From Acerihabitans sp047324305 (GTDB lineage: Bacteria > Pseudomonadota > Gammaproteobacteria > Enterobacterales > Enterobacteriaceae), in contig NZ_CP178740.1 of NCBI RefSeq assembly GCF_047324305.1, forward strand, positions 806,001 through 870,000: a stretch of 64,000 nucleotides of DNA, in the 5' to 3' direction. Positions 8,407-16,780 of the stretch are shown here, piece after piece. The notes beneath the pieces are model-generated. The model worked only from the letters and a program-made list of their open reading frames with translations, did not search any database and was not told where the DNA came from. Position 1 is the first letter of the stretch. Each line of letters begins with the position of its first letter. Made by a program: the position numbers and the translations under genes.

Positions 8407-9255
8407 ATGTCCTTGAATGAAGAACGCCACACCCTGGATCATTTGACGCTGGGTAAACCCACCGCCTATCGCGACCGGTACGACGCCACGCTGCTGCAGG
8501 CGGTGCCGCGCGCGCTCAATCGCGAGCCGCTGGGCATCGACGCGCGGGCGCTGCCGTTTCACGGCGCCGATATCTGGACGCTTTATGAACTGTCGTGGCT
8601 CAACGATAAGGGCCTGCCCCAGGTCGCAATGGGTGAAGTCATCCTGAACGCGCAAAGCCTTAACCTGATTGAATCCAAAAGCTTTAAGCTCTATCTTAAC
8701 AGTTTCAATCAAACCCGGTTTGCCGACTGGGCCACGGTGCGGGAAATATTAACCCGCGATCTCGCCCGGTGCGCCGTGGGCGAAGTGGGCGTTACGCTGT
8801 TCAGGCTCGGCGAGCTGACAAATCAGCCGGTTGCCGATTTTACCGGCGAGTGCATCGACGAGCAGGACATCGCCATCGATGACTACGCCTTCAACGCCGA
8901 TTGGCTGAAGAATGCCGCCGCGGGCGCCCAGCCGGTCAGCGAAACCCTGGTCAGCCACGTGCTGAAATCCAACTGCCTGATTACCCACCAGCCCGACTGG
9001 GGGTCCGTCCAAATCAGCTACCGGGGCCCGCGTATCGATCGCGAAGCCCTGCTGCGTTATCTGGTATCGTTTCGCCAGCATAATGAATTTCACGAGCAAT
9101 GCGTGGAGCGGATTTATACCGATCTGATGCGTTTTTGCCGGCCGGAGCGCTTAGCGGTGTACGCGCGCTATACCCGGCGCGGCGGCCTGGACATCAATCC
9201 CTGGCGGAGCAATACGGATTTTGTCCCGTCAAAAAGCCGCCTGGCGCGGCAATAA
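8407..9255 (+). CDS. queF: NADPH-dependent 7-cyano-7-deazaguanine reductase QueF
   Basis: A 282-residue bimodular T-fold nitrile reductase that converts preQ0 to preQ1 using two NADPH, the last step before insertion into tRNA in queuosine synthesis. The catalytic pair is seen as Cys190 and Asp197 in CLITHQPDWGS (190-200). The NADPH/substrate segment ESKSFKLYLNSFNQT is at 89-103, and the glutamate motif EFHEQCVERIYTDL follows near 227. Length is identical to E. coli QueF. The normal pathway motif has CPVT; here it is CLIT, a conservative variation that keeps the nucleophile. The gene stands alone, divergent from syd. Confidence 0.97.
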   Translation: MSLNEERHTLDHLTLGKPTAYRDRYDATLLQAVPRALNREPLGIDARALPFHGADIWTLYELSWLNDKGLPQVAMGEVILNAQSLNLIESKSFKLYLNSFNQTRFADWATVREILTRDLARCAVGEVGVTLFRLGELTNQPVADFTGECIDEQDIAIDDYAFNADWLKNAAAGAQPVSETLVSHVLKSNCLITHQPDWGSVQISYRGPRIDREALLRYLVSFRQHNEFHEQCVERIYTDLMRFCRPERLAVYARYTRRGGLDINPWRSNTDFVPSKSRLARQ

Positions 9256-9429
9256 TGCGCGCAAGCGCGCAACTCAGAGGCATTTTGGCGCGGACCGTTG
9301 GTAAAACCGCGCCGATATTATTATGGTTAACCTGACTAGAAAACAGCGAACGCGCCGCCATCGTGCGCTCCAGCGGCCGCGTCGACTGTCTGTTTGCATT
9401 TTGTGCCGAGTCGCACACAAGGAGTTATA

Positions 9430-10794
9430 TTGATTACGCATATCAGCCCCCTTGGCTCAATGGATTTATTGTCACAACTCGAAGTCGATATGCTCAAGCG
9501 TACCGCCAGCAGCGATCTTTACCGCTTATTCCGCAACTGTTCGCTGGCGGTGCTCAATTCCGGCAGCCAGACTGACAGCAGCAAGGAATTGCTGGCCCGC
9601 TATCAGGATTTCGATATCAACGTGCTGCGCCGCGAGCGCGGCGTCAAGCTCGAGCTGGTCAACCCGCCCGAGGAAGCCTTTGTCGACGGCCGGATTATCC
9701 GCTCGCTGCAGGCGAACCTGTTCGCGGTGCTGCGCGATATCCTGTTCGTCAACGGCCAGATTGTCAGTGCCGGCCATCATCAGCACCTGGACATGACAAA
9801 CTCCGTCCATATCACCAACCTGGTGTTTTCCATCATGCGCAACGCCCGCGGCCTGCACGTGGGCGAGGCGCCGAACATGATCGTCTGCTGGGGCGGGCAT
9901 TCCATCAATGAAACCGAATATCTTTATGCGCGCAATGTCGGCAGCCAACTGGGCCTGCGCGAGCTGAATATCTGCACCGGCTGCGGTCCGGGCGCCATGG
10001 AGGCGCCCATGAAAGGCGCGGCCGTGGGCCATGCCCAGCAGCGCTACAAGGAAGGGCGGTTTATCGGCATGACCGAACCCTCTATTATCGCCGCCGAGCC
10101 GCCTAACCCGCTGGTCAACGAGCTGATTATCATGCCGGATATCGAAAAACGCCTCGAAGCCTTCGTGCGTATCGGCCATGGGATCATTATCTTCCCCGGC
10201 GGCGTGGGCACTGCCGAAGAGCTGCTTTACCTGCTCGGCATCATGATGAACCCGGAGAATAAACACCAGGTGCTGCCGCTGATCCTGACCGGTCCCGGCA
10301 TCAGCGCCGATTATTTCCGGGTCCTGGACGAGTTTATTGTCAGCACCCTGGGCGAGCAGGCCCGCCGGTATTACACCATCATTATCGACGATGCCGCCGA
10401 AGTGGCCCGGCGCATGAAAAAAGCGATGCCGGAAGTGAAGGAAAACCGTCGCAACACCGGCGACGCCTACAGCTTTAACTGGTCGCTGCGCATCGCGCCG
10501 GACCTGCAGCATCCGTTCGACCCGACCCATGAAAATATGGCCAACCTGAACCTGCATCGCGACCAGCCGGCCGAACAGCTGGCCTCCGCGCTGCGCCGGG
10601 CCTTTTCGGGCATCGTGTCCGGCAACGTCAAGGAAACCGGCATCCGCCTGATTGAGCAGTACGGTCCCTATAAGCTGCATGGCGACCCGGCCATCATGAA
10701 ACGCATGGACGCCCTGTTGCAGGGTTTTGTCGCCCAGCACCGGATGAAGCTGCCCGGCAGCGCTTATATCCCCTGCTACGAGATTTGTATTTAA
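9430..10794 (+). CDS. ppnN: Pyrimidine/purine nucleotide 5'-monophosphate nucleosidase PpnN
   Basis: A 454-residue LOG-family nucleosidase (YgdH) that splits nucleoside monophosphates into base and ribose 5-phosphate and is known in E. coli to be activated by (p)ppGpp. The LOG signature PGGVGTAEE is at 256-264 and the GCGPGAMEAPMKGA segment at 184-197. The start is a TTG at 9430, supported by AAGGAG six bases upstream and by conservation of the ITHISPLGSMDLLSQLEVDM beginning. An upstream ATG at 9394 would add 12 unconserved residues. With the TTG start the length equals E. coli's exactly. In E. coli sdaC and sdaB follow; here xni comes next, so those serine genes are absent from this locus. 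The 174 bp before it probably hold its promoter. Confidence 0.95.
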   Translation: MITHISPLGSMDLLSQLEVDMLKRTASSDLYRLFRNCSLAVLNSGSQTDSSKELLARYQDFDINVLRRERGVKLELVNPPEEAFVDGRIIRSLQANLFAVLRDILFVNGQIVSAGHHQHLDMTNSVHITNLVFSIMRNARGLHVGEAPNMIVCWGGHSINETEYLYARNVGSQLGLRELNICTGCGPGAMEAPMKGAAVGHAQQRYKEGRFIGMTEPSIIAAEPPNPLVNELIIMPDIEKRLEAFVRIGHGIIIFPGGVGTAEELLYLLGIMMNPENKHQVLPLILTGPGISADYFRVLDEFIVSTLGEQARRYYTIIIDDAAEVARRMKKAMPEVKENRRNTGDAYSFNWSLRIAPDLQHPFDPTHENMANLNLHRDQPAEQLASALRRAFSGIVSGNVKETGIRLIEQYGPYKLHGDPAIMKRMDALLQGFVAQHRMKLPGSAYIPCYEICI

Positions 10795-10881
10795 TCCCGC
10801 GCCTCGCGGCCCGGCAGGGCGGCACCACGGCTTACCGGCCCGGCTTGCCGCCGCGCCGGTAAATAATCAGGACGGTATGCC

Positions 10882-11646
10882 ATGTCGGTTCACTTATTGA
10901 TTGTCGATGCGTTAAACCTGATACGCCGCATCCACGCGGTGCAGGGAGCGTCCTGCGCGGCCTCCTGTCTGCATGCGCTGCAGCAGTTAATCCTGCACAG
11001 CGCGCCGACTCACGCGGTGGCGGTATTCGACGATGAGGAACGTCATGAGAGCTGGCGGCACCAGCGGTTGCCAGGCTATAAGGGCGGCCGCTCGCCGATG
11101 CCTGAGGATTTGCGGCTTCTGCTGCCGGACATCAAACTGTCTTTTGCCCGAACGGGCGTATCCAGCTGGCAGATGACTGGCTTTGAAGCGGATGATATTG
11201 CCGCGACGCTGGCATGCAAAGTGGCCGCGGCGGGCCACCGCGTGACGCTGGTTTCCACCGACAAGGGATATTGCCAACTGCTGTCGCCGTCGATTCAAAT
11301 CCGTGATTATTTCCAGAAACGCTGGCTGGATATGCCGTTCGTCACCCATACCTTTGGCGTACAGCCGCGGCAGCTTACCGATTACTGGGGCCTGGCCGGC
11401 ATCAGCGGCAGCAAAATCCCGGGCGTCACCGGCATCGGTCCCAAAACCGCCGCCCTGCTAATCGGCCAGGCCGGATCCTTAGCCGCGCTGTATCAGCAAT
11501 TGGATCAACTGGGCGGCAAGTGGCGCGCCAGGCTCGAACAGCAGCGGGAAATAGCCTTTACCTGCCAACAGGTGGCGACGCTTGATACCGGCATCCATCT
11601 GGATGGCAATCTGCAGCAATTAAGATTGGGTACAAGGCCGTTATAA
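10882..11646 (+). CDS. xni: Flap endonuclease-like protein Xni (exonuclease IX)
   Basis: A 254-residue 5'-nuclease-family protein homologous to the 5'-3' exonuclease domain of DNA polymerase I. It has the first metal-binding aspartate in IVDALNLIRR (Asp9), the AVFDDEERHE motif (47-56), FEADDIAATLA (101-111), and the helix-3-turn-helix DNA-binding element KIPGVTGIGPKTAALL at 178-193. E. coli Xni acts as a flap endonuclease with a reduced set of metal ligands. It follows ppnN after 87 bp containing a GC-rich possible terminator stem, so it probably has its own promoter. Intact and of normal length (251 in E. coli). Confidence 0.94.
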   Translation: MSVHLLIVDALNLIRRIHAVQGASCAASCLHALQQLILHSAPTHAVAVFDDEERHESWRHQRLPGYKGGRSPMPEDLRLLLPDIKLSFARTGVSSWQMTGFEADDIAATLACKVAAAGHRVTLVSTDKGYCQLLSPSIQIRDYFQKRWLDMPFVTHTFGVQPRQLTDYWGLAGISGSKIPGVTGIGPKTAALLIGQAGSLAALYQQLDQLGGKWRARLEQQREIAFTCQQVATLDTGIHLDGNLQQLRLGTRPL

Positions 11647-11754
11647 CCGACGCCGCCTGGGTTTAATCCACCACCCTCGCCTGCGTTGGGAAGACCGGGG
11701 CCGGCCTGACGACGCCATGGTGAGCGAGAATAATGATTAACTTGACCCCGGGCT

Positions 11755-12855
11755 TCAGCGTTCGTCCCGCCGTCCCGGCACCGCGCTCCAGAACCGGCGG
11801 ATATGCACCGTCACCTCTTCGCGATCGTGGTAAAGCTGCTTGGCGTGGACCTCGGAATGAATATCATTTTCCTTCAGGGCCGCGCGCAGCAGCGCCAGGT
11901 TCTGGCTCACTTCCTCGTAGCGCTTTTTCATCGGCAGCTTAAGATTGATGATAGCCTCGCGGCACCACCCCTTGACCAACCAATCGGCGGCCAACTGCGC
12001 CACCCGCGCCGGTTTTTCCACCATATCGCAGACCAGCCAGTACACATTATTGCGCGGCGGCTCGAACCTGAATCCATCCTCGCGGTGGTGGATGACCTGC
12101 CCGGTCGCCATCAGGCTCTCGGCCATGTCGCCGTTATCCACCGCATGCACCATCATGCTGCGCTGGACCAGCTGATAGGTCCAGCCGCCGGGGCAGGCGC
12201 CCAGATCCACCGCGTACATGCCGCTGCCCAGCCGTTCATCCCATTCATCACGTGGAATAAAAACATGAAATGCCTCTTCCAGCTTCAGCGTGGAACGGCT
12301 CGGCGCCTCGGACGGGAATTTCAGGCGCGGGATGCCCATATAAAACGGCGAGTTGTTATTGCTATAGGAATACCCGACATAACAGCAGCCCGGGGCAATA
12401 AAAAACACGTGGATCACCGGACGGAACGGCTCTTCCCGCACGGCCAGTATTTTCTGCGCGCGCAGGACCCCGCGCAGCGGCACGGTAAATTTGCGGCAGA
12501 ACTTCATCAGTTCCTTGCTTTCATTGGTATCCGGCACTTCCACCCGCAAATCGCCGGCGCCCTTCACCGCGCCGGTCAGCATGCCGACTATCGGCGTGAT
12601 GCGGTCGTCCACCGGCAAATCGCGCAGCAGTTCCCCGGTGAGCAGCATTTGCCGGGCAAAGATCAACTCGCGAAACGGCAGCTCGCGGATCAGCCGGTCT
12701 GCTTCTTCATGCTGATAGCATTCAAAGATCACGTAGCCGCTGTTGTCCTTAACCCGCGCAAAACCATAGATTTCCAGGGCGCCGGCTTTTTCGGTAATCT
12801 CCGAGGCGCACTCTTTTTCAAATCCGGGTCGGCAATATAAAATAACTTTATTCAC
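11755..12855 (-). CDS. rlmM: 23S rRNA (cytidine-2498-2'-O)-methyltransferase RlmM
   Basis: A 366-residue S-adenosylmethionine-dependent methyltransferase that methylates the ribose of C2498 of 23S rRNA before ribosome assembly. An N-terminal THUMP-like region spans about 1-160. The Rossmann-fold SAM motif VDLGACPGGWTYQLV is at 216-230, a second motif HAVDNGDM near 237-244, and the catalytic lysine region NLKLPMK at 304-310. Length is the same as in E. coli. It overlaps ygdD by 8 nt and is the downstream member of a gcvA-ygdD-rlmM minus-strand group. It converges with xni over about 108 bp. Confidence 0.96.
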   Translation of the reverse strand: MNKVILYCRPGFEKECASEITEKAGALEIYGFARVKDNSGYVIFECYQHEEADRLIRELPFRELIFARQMLLTGELLRDLPVDDRITPIVGMLTGAVKGAGDLRVEVPDTNESKELMKFCRKFTVPLRGVLRAQKILAVREEPFRPVIHVFFIAPGCCYVGYSYSNNNSPFYMGIPRLKFPSEAPSRSTLKLEEAFHVFIPRDEWDERLGSGMYAVDLGACPGGWTYQLVQRSMMVHAVDNGDMAESLMATGQVIHHREDGFRFEPPRNNVYWLVCDMVEKPARVAQLAADWLVKGWCREAIINLKLPMKKRYEEVSQNLALLRAALKENDIHSEVHAKQLYHDREEVTVHIRRFWSAVPGRRDER

Positions 12856-13243
12856 GGCGATCGGCCTTTTTCTTCAGACGCAGCGCGCCAATTAACATTA
12901 ACGTCCAACCCGCCACAAAGCAGGCCCCGCCTATCGGCGTAACATAAACCCACAGACGCAGATGCGACAGCGACAGGCAATAGAGGCTGCCGCTAAACAG
13001 GACAATACCGATGGCCAGCAGCGCACCGCTCCAGTAAAACCACACGCTGGCGTTACGCTGCATGGCAACCCCCAGCGCCATCACGGCCAGGGTGTGAAAT
13101 CCTTGATACTCCAGGCCGGTTTTCAGCCAGGCCAATTCCAGCTCGCCCAGCGTCTGGCTAAGGATATGGGCGCCGAAAGCGCCAAGGGCGACATAGATTA
13201 GACCACTGACGGCGGCAAATACCAACATAGCGCGACTACGCAT
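12848..13243 (-). CDS. ygdD: DUF423 inner-membrane protein YgdD
   Basis: A 131-residue protein of the DUF423 family with four predicted membrane helices, at roughly 5-25, 43-60, 66-86 and 97-119. Family hallmarks are GAFGAH near residue 22, the QGFHTLAVMALG segment and FSGSLYCLSLSHLR. Its function is unknown. The ATG at 13243 is chosen because it gives the exact length of the E. coli protein; an in-frame ATG at 13294 would add 17 residues that overlap the gcvA end and look non-conserved. A weak AGGA lies about 11 bases before the start. It is translationally coupled with rlmM. Confidence 0.9.
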   Translation of the reverse strand: MRSRAMLVFAAVSGLIYVALGAFGAHILSQTLGELELAWLKTGLEYQGFHTLAVMALGVAMQRNASVWFYWSGALLAIGIVLFSGSLYCLSLSHLRLWVYVTPIGGACFVAGWTLMLIGALRLKKKADRRE

Positions 13244-13280
13244 CGTATTAATCCTGATTAGGGTGTTATTTTTGTGATAT

Positions 13281-14219
13281 TTATTCGGATTCAACCGTAT
13301 GACCGTTATTATAACGGAAACGGAATTTTTCCTGTTCGCTCGCCGCGCGCCCGATGATCCATTGGCGAAAGGCGGCTATTTTACCCACTTCCGCCTGGCT
13401 GTCATGACAAACCAGATAAAAAGCGTTTTTACTGACCAATACGTCGTTAAACGGACAGGTCAGCCTGCCCGCCTCGATTTCCGTCTGCGCCATGACATTA
13501 TTGGCCAGCGCCACCCCCTGACCATGGATGGCGGCCTGCAGTACCATGGCGCTGTGACTGAAAATCGGCCCCTGCTGCACGTTAAGATGAGTGAGCCCCA
13601 ACTGACGGGTATAGGCCTGCCAGTCCCGGCGCGACGCATCATGCAGCAGGGTATGATAGGCTAAATCCCCGGGCGTTTTCAGCGGGTGCGCCCCACTCAG
13701 CAGGGCGGGCGCACAGACCGGCAGCAAATATTCGGCATACAGTTTTTCCACCCGCAGCCCGGGCCAGTTGCCGCGGCCGTAAAAGATGCCGACGTCTACG
13801 TCATCGGCCAGTTTGTCCTCTTCGCGATCCACCGCCTGGATCAGGACATCAATCCCCGGCCAGGCGCTATTGAAGCTGGATAAACGCGGCACCAGCCACT
13901 GAATGGCGAAACTGGGCAACAGGCTGACCGTTAACGCGCCTTTGGCGCTGCGCGATTGCAGCCGGCGCGTGGCGTCGATGAGCGCCGAGAAAATTTCCTT
14001 GATATCCAGGTAGTAGCTTTGTCCTTCCTCGGTGAGCAACAGCGATCGGTTACGGCGGCGAAACAGCTTCAACCCAAGGAAATCTTCCAGGGACTTGATC
14101 TGGTGACTGACGGCCGCCTGGGTGACGAACAGCTCCTCGGCCGCTTTGGTAAAGCTTAAATGACGGGCGGCGGCATCAAATACCCGCAAGGCATTTAGCG
14201 GCGGTAAGCGTTTAGACAT
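13281..14219 (-). CDS. gcvA: LysR-type transcriptional regulator GcvA
   Basis: A 312-residue LysR-family regulator that in enterics activates the glycine cleavage operon and the small RNA gcvB in response to glycine. The winged helix-turn-helix occupies about residues 1-60 (NALRVFDAAARHLSFTKAA, then FVTQAAVSHQIKSLE). The co-inducer domain follows, with the nearly invariant GALTVSLLPSFAIQWLVPRL region. The ATG at 14219 gives the conserved MSKRLPPLNALRVF start; an upstream ATG adds ten odd residues. It is divergent from gcvB over about 130 bp, the arrangement through which GcvA controls both. The C-terminus is a few residues longer than in E. coli (305). Confidence 0.95.
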   Translation of the reverse strand: MSKRLPPLNALRVFDAAARHLSFTKAAEELFVTQAAVSHQIKSLEDFLGLKLFRRRNRSLLLTEEGQSYYLDIKEIFSALIDATRRLQSRSAKGALTVSLLPSFAIQWLVPRLSSFNSAWPGIDVLIQAVDREEDKLADDVDVGIFYGRGNWPGLRVEKLYAEYLLPVCAPALLSGAHPLKTPGDLAYHTLLHDASRRDWQAYTRQLGLTHLNVQQGPIFSHSAMVLQAAIHGQGVALANNVMAQTEIEAGRLTCPFNDVLVSKNAFYLVCHDSQAEVGKIAAFRQWIIGRAASEQEKFRFRYNNGHTVESE

Positions 14220-14349
14220 GGGCGAGACGCTTTTCTGCGCCGGTGGCAAGTAAGATGGGCACGAAGAATTGACCTATTAGTTTTTTTTATCCGAGACATT
14301 ATAATTTGTCCGTTGTGGATGCACCAGCAAATACCTATAGTATCGCTCT

Positions 14350-14583
14350 ACCACGCGGGCCGGAACGAAAGGTAAGTCTGGATTTTCCCATTCAGGCGAG
14401 CTTTTGGCCTGCGGTGTGGTGTTGTGTTTGCCCTTTTTGGTCTGTCTTTCGGGCCTGTGGTATTTACGGTAACCGGTCTTATCGTGCCAGGTGACTATTT
14501 TTTATTATTTTCAGCCTTACTGAACATTTTTCTGTCTGTCCAATACATGAAATATGTAGCACCGCCTGAGGCGGTGCTTTTTT
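14350..14583 (+). ncRNA. gcvB: GcvB small regulatory RNA
   Basis: Divergent from gcvA as in E. coli. The 5' end has the conserved GCCGGAACGAAA. The G/U-rich R1 seed region GGTGTGGTGTTGTGTTT lies at 14413-14429, a second conserved CTGTCTGTCC box near 14530, and the terminator AGCACCGCC-TGA-GGCGGTGCT with a T run ends at 14583. GcvB is an Hfq-dependent repressor of many amino-acid and peptide transport mRNAs. A TATAGT box (14336-14341) and TTGTGG (14313-14318) with a 17-bp spacer form the promoter. The RNA is about 234 nt compared with about 206 in E. coli; the extra sequence is in the middle, between R1 and the last third. Confidence 0.92.
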
Positions 14584-14653
14584 ATGCCTGATAACCGGCA
14601 ATCATGAAGTGCGGCAGGGTTTGGTATTGTCCGGCTTGGCAAAAAACGGGCGC

Positions 14654-14875
14654 TTATTGCGCCTTCATCATTTCTTTGACATCGGAACTGTTGATTTGCT
14701 GCTCGGTGCCGTTGGCGTCTTGATAACCGATCATGCCGGTTTCATCATCAACCTTTGGTTTGCCGGACGTCACGATGGTGCGCCCGTCGTTGGTGTGCAT
14801 AACATAGTTGCTTGAACATGCGCTTAGCGTCAGGGCAAACAAAAAAGCGGATAGCATTGCGGCTGTTTTCTTCAT
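14654..14875 (-). CDS. ygdI: Small DUF903 lipoprotein YgdI
   Basis: A 73-residue lipoprotein: a short basic start, a hydrophobic stretch and the lipobox LSAC with the modified cysteine at residue 20. The mature part is the compact YgdI/YgdR (DUF903) fold, with YVMHTNDGRTIVTSGKPKVDD and an IGYQDANGTEQQIN segment. Function is unknown; it is expected in the outer membrane or periplasm. A paralogue, ygdR, lies at 43094-43312 in this same window. The region 14876-15102 between ygdI and csdA is AT-rich and carries their divergent promoters. AAGGAG (plus-strand CTCCTT near 14881) precedes the start. Confidence 0.93.
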   Translation of the reverse strand: MKKTAAMLSAFLFALTLSACSSNYVMHTNDGRTIVTSGKPKVDDETGMIGYQDANGTEQQINSSDVKEMMKAQ

Positions 14876-15102
14876 CGTTATCTCCTTGCAATCTCATTTT
14901 AAAAATAAAAAATCACCACTTAATTCTGTTATTAAGCTTCCAGGCAGGCAGGTATTTTGCTTACCTGATAATAATCAGCATAACAAGCATTGTTCATTTT
15001 TCCATAAAACCGGATTAAATCCTGTCACTTATCCCCTCCAGACGGCGATAATAGGATAAGTCTGTAGTTCTGCTTTGCCGAAACAAGGTGTATGAGGTAA
15101 CC

Positions 15103-16308
15103 ATGACCGAATTTGATTTTGCCGCCTTCCGCCGTCATTTCCCCGCGCTGGATAATGACGCGGTGTATCTGGACAGCGCCGCCACCGCCCTGAAGCCCGA
15201 CGCGGTCATTGATGCCACCGACGCCTTTTATCGCCATGGCACCGGCAATGTCCATCGCAGCCAGTATCCCGGCGCCGTTTCGCTTACCGCCCGTTATGAG
15301 CAGGCGCGCCTCAAGGCCGCCGCCTGGATCGGCGCTCCGGCCGCCGGCATTATCTGGACCCGGGGCGCCACCGAGGCGATTAACCTGGTGGCGCAAAGTT
15401 ATGCCCGGCCGCGCCTGCGGGCGGGTGACGAAATCCTGGTCAGCGAGGCCGAGCATCACGCCAATCTCATCCCCTGGCTGATGGTGGCGCAGCAGACCGG
15501 CGCGCGGGTGGTTCGATGGCCCCTGGGACGCGATTGGCTGCCGGACCCGGCGCAACTCGCCGGGCTGCTGAACGGCAAAACCCGTATCCTGGCCGTGACA
15601 CAGATGTCGAACGTCACCGGCGCCTGCCCGGATCTGGCGGGCATCACCGCCCTGGTCCGCCGCTACCCGCAGGCGGCGATCGTGCTTGACGGCGCGCAGG
15701 GTGCGGTGCACCGTCCCCCCGACGTGCGGGACGCCGATATCGATTTCTACGTTTTTTCCGGCCATAAACTGTATGGCCCGACCGGCATCGGCGTGCTGTA
15801 TGGCAAAACGGCGCTGCTGGAGGACATGCCGCCCTGGCAAGGGGGCGGCAAGATGCTGACCGCGGCGGGTTTTGACGGTTTTATTCCGCAGGCGGCGCCG
15901 CTGCGTTTTGAAGCGGGCACGCCCAATATCGCCGGCGTGCTTGGACTGGGCGCCGCGCTCGACTGGCTGCGCACGCAGGATCTGGCGGCCGCGGAGGAAT
16001 ACAGCGCCGGGCTGGCCGGCCTCGCCGCGCAACGTCTGTCCGCCCTGCCGGGTTTTCGCGCGTTCCGCGCACCGGGTTCCAGTGTGTTATCCTTTGTGTT
16101 TGCCGGTCTTCACCATCAGGATATCGCCATGATCCTGGCGCAGGACGGCATTGCCTTGCGCGCCGGGCAGCATTGCGCCCAGCCGCTGATGGCGGCGCTG
16201 GGCGTATCCGGCACCCTGCGCGCCTCTTTTGCGCCCTATAATACCCGCCATGACGTCGACCGGCTGGTCGCGTCGGTGGAAAAAGCCGTCTCCCTGCTGA
16301 GGGATTGA
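15103..16308 (+). CDS. csdA: Cysteine desulfurase CsdA
   Basis: A 401-residue class V aminotransferase-fold, PLP-dependent enzyme that removes sulfur from L-cysteine (also cysteine sulfinate and selenocysteine) as an enzyme-bound persulfide. The PLP lysine is Lys222 in SGHKLYGPTG, and the catalytic cysteine is Cys358 in RAGQHCAQP, the same number as in E. coli. The motif AEHHANLIPW holds the histidine stacking on PLP. The ATG at 15103 is preceded by GAGGT; a further ATG at 15088 is less well placed. csdE follows after 19 nt, forming the CsdA-CsdE sulfur-transfer pair, with tcdA convergent next to them. Confidence 0.97.
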   Translation: MTEFDFAAFRRHFPALDNDAVYLDSAATALKPDAVIDATDAFYRHGTGNVHRSQYPGAVSLTARYEQARLKAAAWIGAPAAGIIWTRGATEAINLVAQSYARPRLRAGDEILVSEAEHHANLIPWLMVAQQTGARVVRWPLGRDWLPDPAQLAGLLNGKTRILAVTQMSNVTGACPDLAGITALVRRYPQAAIVLDGAQGAVHRPPDVRDADIDFYVFSGHKLYGPTGIGVLYGKTALLEDMPPWQGGGKMLTAAGFDGFIPQAAPLRFEAGTPNIAGVLGLGAALDWLRTQDLAAAEEYSAGLAGLAAQRLSALPGFRAFRAPGSSVLSFVFAGLHHQDIAMILAQDGIALRAGQHCAQPLMAALGVSGTLRASFAPYNTRHDVDRLVASVEKAVSLLRD

Positions 16309-16327
16309 TTCTGATGGGGATAACGTC

Positions 16328-16780
16328 ATGACAGAACATCAAGCGGGCAGCCATCCTTTCGGCGGCGAGATCGCTATGCGGGAATTGACGCAACGCTTTG
16401 CCGGCTGCCGGACCTGGGAAGATCGCCTGCGGCAGATTATCCTGCTGGCCAAGGCGCTGCCGCCGCTGCCGGATACGCTGAAAACGCCGGCAACGATACT
16501 GACGGGCTGCGAAAACCGCGTCTGGCTCGGCCATCAGCGGCTGCGCGACGGTACGCTGCATTTTTATGCCGACAGCGACGGGCGCATCGTCAAGGGTCTG
16601 CTGGCCGTGGTGCTGGCCGGCAGCGAAGGCCAAACGCCGGAACAACTGTCCCACCGGGATCCCCTGGCGCCGTTTGACGACCTGGGGCTGCGCGCCGAGC
16701 TGAGCGTCAGCCGCGCCGGCGGGCTGGCGGCTATCGCCGGGCGGATCAACGCCATTGCCGAGAGCTATATTAAACGCTGA
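16328..16780 (+). CDS. csdE: Sulfur acceptor protein CsdE
   Basis: A 150-residue SufE-family protein that accepts persulfide sulfur from CsdA and stimulates its activity. The acceptor cysteine is Cys61 in the conserved TGCENRVWLG segment. The rest has the SufE fold pattern, with the final NAIAESYIKR. It is the second gene of the csdAE operon and its 3' end overlaps the convergent tcdA by 11 bp. In E. coli the CsdA-CsdE pair works with TcdA to form cyclic ct6A on tRNA; the clustering here supports the same assignment. Confidence 0.96.
   Translation: MTEHQAGSHPFGGEIAMRELTQRFAGCRTWEDRLRQIILLAKALPPLPDTLKTPATILTGCENRVWLGHQRLRDGTLHFYADSDGRIVKGLLAVVLAGSEGQTPEQLSHRDPLAPFDDLGLRAELSVSRAGGLAAIAGRINAIAESYIKR

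Noticed and set aside
15025..16032. 335-codon frame antisense to csdA
   Set aside because: GC-rich antisense shadow of a well-supported gene; rich in Arg, Gly and His with no domain.
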